In this document: one piece after another, positions 8,945 through 17,825 of the stretch | Numbering within the stretch: the first letter of the stretch is position 1 | How the letters are laid out: each line of letters starts with the position of its first letter | From: Trichomonas vaginalis G3 | Lineage: Eukaryota > Parabasalia > Trichomonadida > Trichomonadidae | Length of the DNA: 64,000 nt | Direction: 5' to 3' | Assembly (NCBI RefSeq): GCF_026262505.1 | Contig: NC_067206.1 | Coordinates: 3,872,879 to 3,936,878 of the forward strand | Made by a program: the position numbers and the translations under genes | The notes under the pieces: generated by a model | Databases searched by the model: none | Seen by the model: the letters and a program-made list of their open reading frames with translations, nothing else | What the model was told of the DNA's origin: nothing

Positions 8945-9260
8945 ATGGACGCATTCGAGTATCTTCGAATTGAAGCAGAACAAAGTTTACACACACAAAC
9001 AATACAAATACATTGACAGAATAGTTCTTTATACAAACAATGGTAAATGTTATAGAATAGCAGTCTTTGCTGAACCAAAATATTTTCATAAAGCAAAGAA
9101 AGTTGGTATAAACTGAAATGGTGAAAGTTCTTGAAGCAGACAAAAATATAACTTCAAAAACTTACGATATTTCTAAAGGTAAGTTTATCTTAAATATTAT
9201 GTCAAAACTGGCGTACTGTCAATATTTGACGGAGAGAAGTCAGTTCAAGAAACTTACTGA
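8945..9260 (+). pseudogene. Small opposite-strand gene overlapping the capsid 3' end, broken copy
   Basis: Begins MDAFEYL and contains the readable segment GITEMVKVLEADKNI in the other copies. It runs against the structural genes and converges on the major capsid stop, overlapping its end. The same antisense gene occurs in E2 (22,670-22,980) and E3 (57,095-57,404). All copies appear broken, with a few breaks each. No domain is recognised. The shared protein-like segments across copies argue that it was once a real gene and not a chance frame. Confidence 0.5.
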
Positions 9261-10858
9261 CCTGCTGCCAAAATCTGCTCGATGGAAGCTGTCGTTATGC
9301 CAATCTGAGGAGCCCAGCAGGTTTCATCGAACGAATCTTCAAAAGAGCATCTTCCGTGAAAAGTGCTATTGGTTTTGTAAACTTCTTTGCTTTCCAATTC
9401 ATCTGGACCGTCTCTGTCACCAGTATATTGTATTTGTACAGTACCAACAGTTGAAAATACACCCTAAAGTCTTCTGAGTCAGCAAATGGAATGCCAAGCC
9501 AAAGAGTTTGTGAACGGTCTCCATTTGTATATTGAGTTTTTTGACCTCCCGTATGAGTCCATACTTTCACATATGGCAGATAATAGAACTTTTGCATTTC
9601 AGGGTTAATGGTTGTTGTGAAGTTGTTGTTAAAGTTCATAGCATCTAATGTCAAGTTGTATGACCTCATATCCTTAACTGTAGAATATTCTTCTCTTGGA
9701 TAATATTTGCCATCTATGTTTATATGATATTTAATACCGGGTTGTAGAAACAAGAATAGTCATTTATAGTTCGTCTGAACAGTAAAACATAGTATCTGCA
9801 TGTTTCATTGCAGTTGTTAAAGCAATATCTGTTCTTGCACCTGGGTCAGCACTTTGGTTTCCAACTTCACCTGCAAAGTCTTTGACAGATATTTGGGTGT
9901 ATAGGGACATAAGTGGAACTGCATATATATTGGCAGCTAAAATTTGAAAATATCTGGGTCCAACATATAGACTGCAAGTCTGCTTTCTATTCTCTTGCAT
10001 TCAAATTTTTCGCATGTGAACTTAACTGGTCCCAAGCAGTTCCAGCAGCATTGAAATAATAGTTTACTTCAGTGTTGAGGTTTGAGAAACCAAAGTCTAA
10101 GTCACTTTGTCTTTGCAAAAGTCGGCGAATGACGTTTATTTGTTCCCTCTACGTCTGTAATAGTGAATGGGTCTTGTGTTGGTGCAATGACTAAGTTATT
10201 TTTGCTTGGAGTAAGTTCGATAGAAATTTTTTCCTGCCCAGTTTGGCAAGTATCTTAAAAACCTGAAGATGAGGAAAGATGACAAAGGAACTCTAAGTTT
10301 CAGTTTTACTTTAGTGGCAGCGTTCCATCTGAACCAGAAAGGTTAACATAAACTCCTGGAACGTTAGGGTCAAGTCTTCTTATTTTCTCAATAGTTGCAT
10401 ACTGGTCTGTTTGTTCTCTAGCTTGTGGTTGTACTGAGTTTCTCAAAGCGAACCATTCATAGTTTGCCCATGTTACTGTTTGAACTAAGTCAGAGTTAGA
10501 ATATATCTTATATCCCATGAAAACTTCTGGAGCATATTGGTATCCGACATAGAAAATTCCATTGCAACCTTTTTGTCAGACAACTTGGCAGAAGGTTTTA
10601 TTTCAATGTCTTGTTCCACGTATAAGAAAGAGTTGTCAATAGAAATAATATGAAACCTGTCGCAAGCAATATCTACTGTTGTTGAAGAACCTTCTCCAAA
10701 CGCACCTACGTTTCCATAAGAAACAGCAGTTGTATATTCGTAAGTTCCAGGAACTATTTCTGACCTTCTAATGGCATTGTCGCATTCGGTATACCATTCG
10801 GAAACATTTCCGTTCATGGCATCCAAAACTGTTGGCGTTATTTCTGAGCGGCGTACAT
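9254..10858 (-). pseudogene. Major capsid protein gene, heavily broken copy
   Basis: Corresponds to the 535-aa gene at 21,057-22,664 in E2. Recognisable segments include MYAAQNITPTVLDAMNGNV near the start, IDNSFLYVEQDIEIKP and the C-terminal PAGAPQIGITTA-type end. It has about six or seven breaks, the most damaged gene of this copy. The position right after the large basic protein and the size match the double jelly-roll capsid of Polintons. Confidence 0.8.
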
Positions 10859-10890
10859 TTCATATGGGTAAAAATATAGAATAGTTGGAT

Positions 10891-13800
10891 TTATGTGTCA
10901 TAATAGAACCCACGTGGACCAAGCTTTACTTTCTTCCTGGCTGAGTTTTTTAACTCTTCTTTTTCCTTCATTGCCACTACTTTCACTAGATGAAGTTTAC
11001 TTCTTCACTACTTTCACTTTGTTCTACTCTTCTCTTCTTCTTTGGTGTCGCTTTTGGTAACTTGCCCTCTGCTTCAAGTTGTTTGCATCTTTGCCTCATG
11101 TTCACCTAGTATGTTGTAAATTTCCCATGTCCTTTTTGCCTTTGGGCTCTGGTCGCCCATCTCAGGTAACCTATATCCTAGAAAGATTTTGTCATAGTTT
11201 GTATTTGAGTCTTCGCGTATTGTTTGCATGACTCTTTCCTGAGTTTCCGGTTCAAGCTCTTCAAACAGAGCTTGTCCATATGGAATAAGCTCGTTTCCAA
11301 TATATGTTTTTGTAGCCATTCTGGTTTTCTTTCCATGTTACCAATTATATCTTTTGTGAATGGAAAAGCTTTTACCCAATGTTTCAGTCTTGCGTCATTT
11401 ATTTCTGTAGTTGGTTTTATTTTGTCAAGGAACATGTTTTTCAATACTAACATTTCATTTGGTACTGTCCATTTGAGTTTTCTTAAATATTCATCCCTTC
11501 TCGGTTCATTGTCTGCAAAGTAAGTTTTTATGACATTTTGTAAACTTTCGTTTGCAAGGTCATGTACAATAGGTTCTCTTCCTTCTGTCTCCCTAACTTT
11601 CTTTCTAAACTCTTCACCAAATATACCATCTTTATGGTTCTGTGTAGTTCTTTGAGATAAATGTTCTAGAACGTCAGGTGTTATATTTCCATCAGCCATG
11701 TTCATTTCATACTGGTCCAAAATATCTGCATCTTTCATATCTTTCAATGGCATTAAAGCCGCGCTGAAAATACCAGCTAAATCTGGTTCACCATTCACTT
11801 CCATTGCGTCTACAACTTCTTGGAATTGAGGTTGTAAGTTTATGAACCACCTATCCGGATTAGCTTTATGACCCCATCTCATTGTAGTTCCATAGTCTGC
11901 AGAAACAAAAGTAGGTTTGTTTCCATATTGGTTAGGTTCTGAATGAACTTTAAACAATGTTTCATTTCTATATGTTTTGTTGAAATTTAACCTTTTATTT
12001 TCACCGAGTTCAGCCAAAGATTGAACGTTATATGGTCGTAAGTAAAAAGGGTTATTGTATTTGCGTACATTTTCTTTCAGTACTTCCATTCTATGCTGAA
12101 TATTTTCATCTGGTGTTGGAGTCTTTTGTATGTCGGCAAACATTTTTCGATATTCTTCTACTATGTCAGCCGAATTTTTCTTAGACTCTTGGAAAGATTC
12201 CATATTCTCCGCATACACTTGTTGAGGGTCAAGATTTTTCGGCTGTTCCAAATCTTCATCTAGTTCTGTGAAGTTAGTTTCCAAAGGAGGGACTTGTTCG
12301 TTTCCTTCAGGCTCTTCTAGCTGTTGTTGCTGAACTATTTCTTCCATGTCTGGTTGTATCTGAACTTCTTCCTGTTGAGTTTCTTGTACCTCATCTGCTG
12401 GCATTTCATATATTCCGAGACCGTTTTTAACAAGTTCCCTATCTAAGTCATTCGGACTCATAAACCTTTCTTCTTTCGTTACGTCTCTATTTTTTACGCG
12501 TTTCATGAAGAGAGTTGAATTATCATTTAGCTCTGACACCAAATATCTCGGAGTAAATTCATTCATGTCATTTGGATGATATGCTATTAAATCATATCCC
12601 TTAGCGAGCTTGTATTTTCCAGGTTTGAAATTATATCCCATTTGGTGCTGAGCCATAAAGCTAAATAGGTTCGGGTCAGTATTTCCTTCCTTGAACTTTC
12701 TAATAGCTTCTTTATATCTGTCACTAAAGTCAAGAGTAGCTGGGTAACCATAGTCTTCTTTAAGCATTTTTAAGAAATCTTGGTTTCCTTTTCTCTACTT
12801 TTTTATGTCCTTGCTCTGTTTGTGGTTGTTGTTGTGCAGGGTTTTGAACTGTTGGTTGTTGTGCAGGGTTTTGAACTGTTGGTTTTGGTTGTTGTGCTGG
12901 TTGTTGTTGTTGTGTTGGTTTTGGTGCATGCCTGTGTCTGTGTCCATGTGACGATGTAAATGTTTTAGGTAGTCCTGGTGCAGGTGCTTCTCTTGGAGGG
13001 TTTGGTGGTATATAAGTTCCACCAGCTGGCACATATGTTCCATCTGCAGCATAGTGTCCTACCTGACTTTTCGTTTTTAAGAAAGCATTTACTAGGTCTG
13101 TTTTGGTCTGTTGTAACTCTTTTTCTTGACTTTTCACAACAGTTGCTCTAACGGCGTCATAGGCACTTTGAACTGCCTGTCTCGTTGCTGCATCTGTTAT
13201 TTTCGTCATATTTTGTGCTACTTCTTTTAACTCTTTGTCGAAACCTTCAGACTTCAGTTTCTTTCCAGATGAGAAGTCGTTCACTTGTTTCACCTTACTA
13301 TGAAGAGCTTCGAAAGCGTTCTTAAAGTCAGCATTTGTTAAAGCTTCATTTGAACTATCTTCATCCGCTTGTATTTTTGTCCTTATTGACCCTATGAGTT
13401 GGGCTGCTTTAGCGTTGGCTTGGGCATCTAACCAGTCATTGTTAGCTTTTATATATTCTGCGCTTTTCATTGCCTTTTGCATGGCTGCGTCGTTATTTTT
13501 ACTTTCTTGTGCTAAGTTTTCATACTGTACGGTTTGGTTTTGCAACTGTAAAAGTTTTTCTGCCTTTACATTTGCTTCAACTTCTTTTTTATACTCATCG
13601 CTATCCATATATGTCTTCATGGCTTTTTGTTTTATCTCTTCATCTTTCAGTACTTTATATTGAGTAGTATGGTTTTTCAAATTTACAACATCTTGTTCCA
13701 TTTTTGCTACTTCTGCTGCTTTTTCTGACACTTTTTTGCATATTCCTCTGTACTTAGTTCTTTCAGTTGTTCTTCTTTCTTCTTTTTCTCTACGTTTAAC

Positions 13801-14183
13801 TCATTGAGTTTCTTTGTGTGTCTGTCATATTCTAGTTTCTTTTCGTTTTCACCTATTTGTTTCTGTATGTCTATGTTTGACTTTTTGACATCTGCTATTT
13901 GATTTTTGAGTGAACTCAAATTCATTTGACTTTGAGGGTTATAGGCTGTTCCGTCTGCGGCTCCACCATAGCCTGCCATTTTCGCTAAAAGTGCCGCTCT
14001 TAAACCTCCACTCTGTGCACCAAAAACTCGGTTTAAAAGCATAGGGTTGCTTGACATTTGTTGCAACATAGTGGGGTCATTCATCATTTGTTGTTGCAAC
14101 TGTTGTTGTGGTGTCAGTTTTACTATTGGATGTTTCAATGCTCTCTTCCTCTTACGTATATTCTTACGTAGCTTACGTGGCAT
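10891..14183 (-). pseudogene. Large basic/coiled-coil virion-type protein gene, broken copy
   Basis: Corresponds to the genes at 17,826 (E2) and 52,104 (E3). The N-terminus is strongly basic (MPRKLRKNIRKRKRALK) and is followed by Q-rich, lysine/glutamate coiled-coil (about 120-350), proline/glutamine repeat, acidic and globular sections. About three or four breaks in this copy. Gene order (immediately before the major capsid) suggests a core or scaffold protein; no family was recognised. Confidence 0.75.
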
Positions 14184-14222
14184 TTTAAGTGAAGTTAAAA
14201 AGCGGTTTTCGACAGATGTTTA

Positions 14223-14402
14223 TATGACACTTTCTCCGGTTTATAGGACCTCTCTCATATTCTATCTTGTCATATCTAAACTCATAGTCATGTATGTCCT
14301 CTAACCATCTCATAACGGTTTCCAAACCACTTTTATCGGATGTAAAGTAAAAGCATGGATGGTTATGTAAAACGTCTAAAGTTTCTAAAGAGTCTCTCAA
14401 AG
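14223..14402 (-). other. Patch of adenine methyltransferase gene spliced into the terminus
   Basis: About 180 bp nearly identical to the 3' part of the methyltransferase gene at 42,112-42,930, containing HNHPCFYFTSDKSGLETVM. In E2 and E3 this place holds ordinary upstream sequence of the large protein gene. The edges coincide with short matches shared by both partners: TATGACACTTT on one side and CTCAAAGT on the other. A template switch or gene conversion between copies, or between the two ends of one copy, would explain it. Confidence 0.75.
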
Positions 14403-14531
14403 TATACTTCCTTGGAACGCCCGTAACTTTTCCTGTAGCGACGATAGACCCTTACTTGTCCGGACAAAGTTCTACTATTTTGAGTGCTCTACCAAAAAAG
14501 TCAACGACGACGACTCTCAAAAATTTTTATG

Positions 14532-14671
14532 GGCTAGAAGGGGCGCAGCCCCTGGGAAGCCCCCTATACCCCCAAAAAACTTCATTTTATACTTCATTTA
14601 TACTAAACATCTTCGGGGCTAGAGGGCACGAAGTGCCTGGAGGCCCCACTACCTTTTTTTTTTTTTTTTTT
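14532..14671. repeat. E1 terminal inverted repeat with nested second tip
   Basis: The outer tip ends CTTCGGGGCT...GGCCCCACTACC plus an 18-T run, as at the other Maverick ends. Just inside (14,532-14,575) is a second, slightly altered tip (GGGCTAGAAGGGGCGCAGCC...CCCCC). Both fold into a hairpin within a hairpin. The space between tip and large gene is only ~350 bp, against 1.5 kb in E2, since the left-end gene is missing. A TSD partner cannot be tested because the other end is outside the window. Confidence 0.8.
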
Positions 14672-14771
14672 GTATCTTCTCATTTATTTGAGAAAGTTTT
14701 TCTTCAGCATTTTCCAATAAAAATCTTAATGGATTCAAATTGGCTTCTTGATTCTGAACAAAATTTAATAC

Positions 14772-15077
14772 TTAGTATAAACGTGATTGAACTTCTCTTT
14801 TCAATTTTGTTTTATAATCTGTCAATCGAGGCTCGCGAATTCTAATTGAAGGAATAAAACCTGTTTGAAGTAAATCGTTTTTAATACGATAAAAGTAATT
14901 GGGTGCAACTTCTTCTAAAAGATTTTTGACAAAAACATCAATTCTTTGATTTTTAACGCAGCCAAAATCGTGATATTTTATCTTTTTAAATAAAGATTCA
15001 GAAACGTTATTCACAACGGTTAATTCATTTGGTCTGGCAGCGGCTATCCACATCATAGCCAACAATTCCTTATACAA
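14772..15077 (-). pseudogene. Unidentified gene fragment at the edge of the hairpin array
   Basis: About 100 codons open on the minus strand, containing MMWIAAARPNELTVV and KIKYHDFGCVKNQRIDVF. The segment ARPNEL loosely recalls the first arginine box of tyrosine recombinases, but the later boxes are not present, so no function is assigned. Its first ~30 bases (GGAATTGTTGGCTATGATG) are identical to a hairpin arm in the adjoining array, so the frame enters the array. It is probably a piece of a host or mobile gene cut by the array or by the Maverick. The remaining bases 14,672-14,771 show nothing. Confidence 0.35.
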
Positions 15078-16060
15078 AATTCAAAAACTTGGGTGCAATC
15101 AGTTCTGATTGCACCCAAGTTTTTGAACTTTCTTGAGGGAATTAAAGGGTGAGAGATTTATAGTCTATCTATATATCTCACACCCTCTAATTCCCTCCCT
15201 GACAGCGGGGAATTTTGTCTGAATGTTAAACTATTCAGACAAAGTTTCCCACTGTTTGCGAAGGAATTGTTGGCTATGATGTACTGATTCATGATCAGTA
15301 CATCATAGCCAACAATTCCTTATACAAAGTTCAAAAACTTGGGTGCAATCAGAACTGATTGCACCCAAGTTTTTGAACTTTCTTGAGGGAATGGAAGAGT
15401 AAGAGGTATACATTATGAATATATACCTCTTACCCTTCCATTCCCTCTCTGACAGCGGGAAACTTTGTCTGAATGTTAAACCATTCAGACAAAGTTTCCC
15501 GCTGTCAGCGAAAGAATTGTTCCATCTGGTGCATAGAGTGTGAATCTATGCACCAAATGGAGCAAGTCCCTCGCGAAATTGCCAAAACTTGCGTCGCATT
15601 TCAAAGATTGCGACCCAAATTTTGGCGATTTCTAGTAGAGATGGAGTATTTTGAGTCACTGACCTATATGCAGTGGCTCAAAGGGCTCCATCTCTACTTT
15701 GAAGCAAGGAAACTTTCCTCGAAATTTTGATAATTTGAAGAAAGTTTTCAAGCAATTAACAAAGGATTACTCGCTATGAGGTAAAAATTCTAGATTTTCA
15801 CCTCATAGCGAGAGCTTCCCTTTCATTGCTTGAAAACTTTCCCCAGCTTCAAAATTGGGGAAAGGGCTGTAAAGTCGACTCCGATACCAGCAGGTACCAG
15901 AGTATTTAAAAGAGAAGCCCTCGTACGAGTTTCTATGAAGACCTTCTCATTCAAGAAGATCTTAATAGAAAATCGTACGAGGGCATTGGAAACTCGCGTC
16001 TGGTACATGTTGGTACCAGAGTGTTTGAGATTTGAAGACTCTGGTACTAACATGTACCAG
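15041..16060. repeat. Tandem array of long hairpins, about four ~250-bp units
   Basis: Units of 249-250 bp, each holding four separate near-palindromes of ~45-63 bp placed head to tail. Clear hairpins: 15,080-15,127 (23-bp arms, 2-base loop), 15,135-15,197, 15,203-15,254, 15,263-15,319 (26-bp arms), 15,330-15,377, 15,385-15,447, 15,449-15,508 (27-bp perfect arms), 15,518-15,565, 15,575-15,632, 15,635-15,697 and 15,770-15,812. Further out are larger ones at 15,917-15,984 and 16,000-16,060. Corresponding hairpins in successive units differ in sequence, yet both arms change together. No protein reads through. The origin is unknown. Confidence 0.8.
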
Positions 16061-16285
16061 AATTTATGATGAATTTAAGATGGACCATTATAAAATGGTA
16101 GCGGTTTGTTTCAAAAAATTTTAGATGAGATTTGCATAGATATAGATTATATGATTTATACATATGAAAAATAATATATAAAAATATAATTTTGAGATAA
16201 TTATGTAAATAATATTTTAAATATTTGAATTTGAGGTATAATTTTATAGTAAAATATATTATAAAGAGTATTTATATAAATATTG
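16061..16285. other. AT-rich spacer before E2
   Basis: Almost pure A/T sequence with no gene, repeat family or RNA recognised. Its last five bases, TATTG, are repeated immediately after the far end of E2 and form the target-site duplication. Confidence 0.6.
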
Positions 16286-16425
16286 AAAAAAAAAAAAAAA
16301 AAAAAAAGGTAGTGGGGCTTCCAGGCTCGTGCCCCTCTAGCCCCGAAGATGTTTAGTATAAATGAAGTTTTTATTCGGAAAATTGTTAGTCTTCTGGTGT
16401 GAATTCGGAGGACTCTTCTTCTTCC
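16286..16425. repeat. E2 left TIR
   Basis: The A run, then ~118 bp that match the reverse complement of the right end: tip hairpin, GAAGATGTTTAGTATAAATG, and on into the last ~15 codons of the left-end gene (SSEFTPED and stop). The TIR therefore includes coding sequence. The match to the right end stops within the acidic codon run. Confidence 0.9.
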
Positions 16426-17357
16426 TCCTCCTCTTCTTCCTCTTCTTCGTCATCGTCGGCGTAGTGGAGGAGGACGTAGTTCATCCAAATTCTGTATGGA
16501 CGTCCTGATTTGGATTTAAATGAGATGGACATATTTTGTGTGAGTGTTATTTCAGTTTCGATAAAGAGTTGGTGTGCTGGTTTGAATATATGTTCGACGT
16601 AGGAGAATTTGTGCAACTCATCTTCTCCCAATTCTGTATTGATACAGACTTCGATGAAGTCACCACTGAGAATGTCTTCACCTGTGGGCATATCCACAAC
16701 AATTAAATGAACGACACAATAGTTGTGAAATTCATTAGTAGGAAATACTGTTGCAGGCGTAGTATATGAGGGGAAAAATGTTTTTTCTTCCCCAAATTCA
16801 TCTGCTACTTCATCTTCATCGTATCCGTTGTTAAAAGCTTTAAATTCATGTACAATTTGAGCAAATTGTTGACGGAGATTTGGTGGCATACGTAAGCAAG
16901 CTTGTAACAATGTCCTACCTTCCACACACTCAGCAAATATGGGAAGGTAGGAACATATAATGTCCGTCAATTGGTCCTGGTTGGGGACCAATTGACAGAG
17001 TTTTGTGTATGCCGTTATTGTTTCTTTAACGGTATTTGTGTAGATACGGTTATATGGAGTATTTCCCTGGTTGTTAAGGGAAAAATACTCATCCGATTGT
17101 AATTTCAATCTTGACCTCAACTCTTTGTTCGGTATTCTTTGGTCTATTCTTAGAGCTGTATTTGTTCGTGCGGGCTGTGGTTTTAAAACATTCGAGTCAA
17201 GTTTTAATTGCTTCGAATTGGATGTCGATTTGAATTGGGAGTCTTTTGAGTTCTCCTGAGCTTGGTTCTGTATTAAAGACTGAATAGCAGTGTCAGCTTC
17301 TTGTTTTTCGAGATAGTATTCTATTGAATTGGGCTTCACTGTTCGAGACGCGTACAT
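16386..17357 (-). CDS. Maverick left-end gene, allele 1
   Basis: 323 aa from MYASRTVKP; this ATG is chosen because the shared upstream sequence with E3 begins right before it. It has a polar N-terminus, a globular middle with GYDEDEVADEFGEE, and a C-terminal run of ~14 acidic residues ending SSEFTPED. It is clearly related to the E3 gene at 50,730 (same GYDEDE..DEFG block and same end) but far more diverged than the neighbouring genes. No family was recognised. It is transcribed toward the tip, divergent from the large protein gene. The acidic tail could bind basic proteins or the capsid interior; that is a guess. It looks whole. Confidence 0.75.
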   Translation of the reverse strand: MYASRTVKPNSIEYYLEKQEADTAIQSLIQNQAQENSKDSQFKSTSNSKQLKLDSNVLKPQPARTNTALRIDQRIPNKELRSRLKLQSDEYFSLNNQGNTPYNRIYTNTVKETITAYTKLCQLVPNQDQLTDIICSYLPIFAECVEGRTLLQACLRMPPNLRQQFAQIVHEFKAFNNGYDEDEVADEFGEEKTFFPSYTTPATVFPTNEFHNYCVVHLIVVDMPTGEDILSGDFIEVCINTELGEDELHKFSYVEHIFKPAHQLFIETEITLTQNMSISFKSKSGRPYRIWMNYVLLHYADDDEEEEEEEEEEEESSEFTPED

Positions 17358-17825
17358 TATGAAAAATGAACTGTTTTTTCGGACCACTCATAGAAAAGTT
17401 TGAGATGAACCGTTTTCGTCAACGGAGACCCCCTCTATTTTTTTATTTTATTTAATAGTTACCGTTGGAAAACCGTTCCATCTCAAATATTGAATGAACT
17501 ATAAACGTTTTTTGTTTTCTATATATACTTTTTTGTCCAACGGTAAAACTTTTTACACAACGGTTTTTGAGAGTCGTCGCTGTTGACTTTTTTGTAGAGC
17601 ACTCAAAATAGTATAACTTTGTCCGGACAAGTAAGGGTCTATCGTCGCTACAGGAAAAGTTACAGGCGTTCCAAGGAAGTATACTTTGAGAAGCCTTTTT
17701 CCTTATAGAATGAGATAGGACGGTTATTTTACAAAACTGACAACACTTTGACGAGTAGTTTTTTGTGCTGAACAAAAAGTGTCATATAAACATCTGTCAA
17801 AAACCGCTTTTTAACTTCACTTAAA
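17358..17825. promoter_or_regulatory. Divergent control region with AACGG iterations
   Basis: Lies between the divergent left-end and large-protein genes. An inverted repeat has arms at 17,402-17,425 and 17,462-17,484 (ends GAGATG / CATCTC, inner CAACGG / CCGTTG). Further AACGG boxes follow near 17,538, 17,557 and 17,580. E3 has the same layout at 51,633-52,103, and there the base change G to A in the outer arm is matched on the opposite arm. A replication origin or a shared divergent promoter are the two obvious options. Confidence 0.55.

Larger units (their letters stand above)
1..14671 (-). mobile_element. Maverick/Polinton copy E1, partial, reversed
   Basis: The order of large protein, major capsid, minor capsid, SF3 helicase and A32-like ATPase, read right to left, matches E2 and E3 and is diagnostic for Maverick/Polinton elements. 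The right terminus has the shared TIR followed by a T run; the other end lies outside the window, so polymerase and integrase are not seen. It is broken, with roughly fifteen breaks concentrated in the structural genes, while the ATPase, the 139-aa and 148-aa genes and the KilA-N cargo read through. Near-identity to E2 and E3 implies a recent copy. The left-end gene found in E2 and E3 is absent here, and a piece of methyltransferase gene sits near the terminus instead. Confidence 0.93.

Noticed and set aside
13394-13667. Hydrophobic antisense frames over the coiled-coil part of the large protein genes
   Set aside because: Antisense of lysine/glutamate-rich codons gives leucine, phenylalanine and serine; they are mirror images of the real gene.
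14772-15077. Gene fragment as a tyrosine recombinase
   Set aside because: Only one weak box (ARPNEL) is visible and the catalytic H-x-x-R and tyrosine boxes are absent, so I left it unidentified.
15041-16060. Regular hairpins at ~60-bp pitch considered as a CRISPR array
   Set aside because: There are no identical direct repeats separated by unique spacers; palindromes themselves vary, no cas genes are near, and the genome is eukaryotic.
16286-16307. A run next to E2 read as a poly(A) tail of a retrotransposon
   Set aside because: A matching T run lies at the opposite end in inverted orientation, so it belongs to the terminal inverted repeats.
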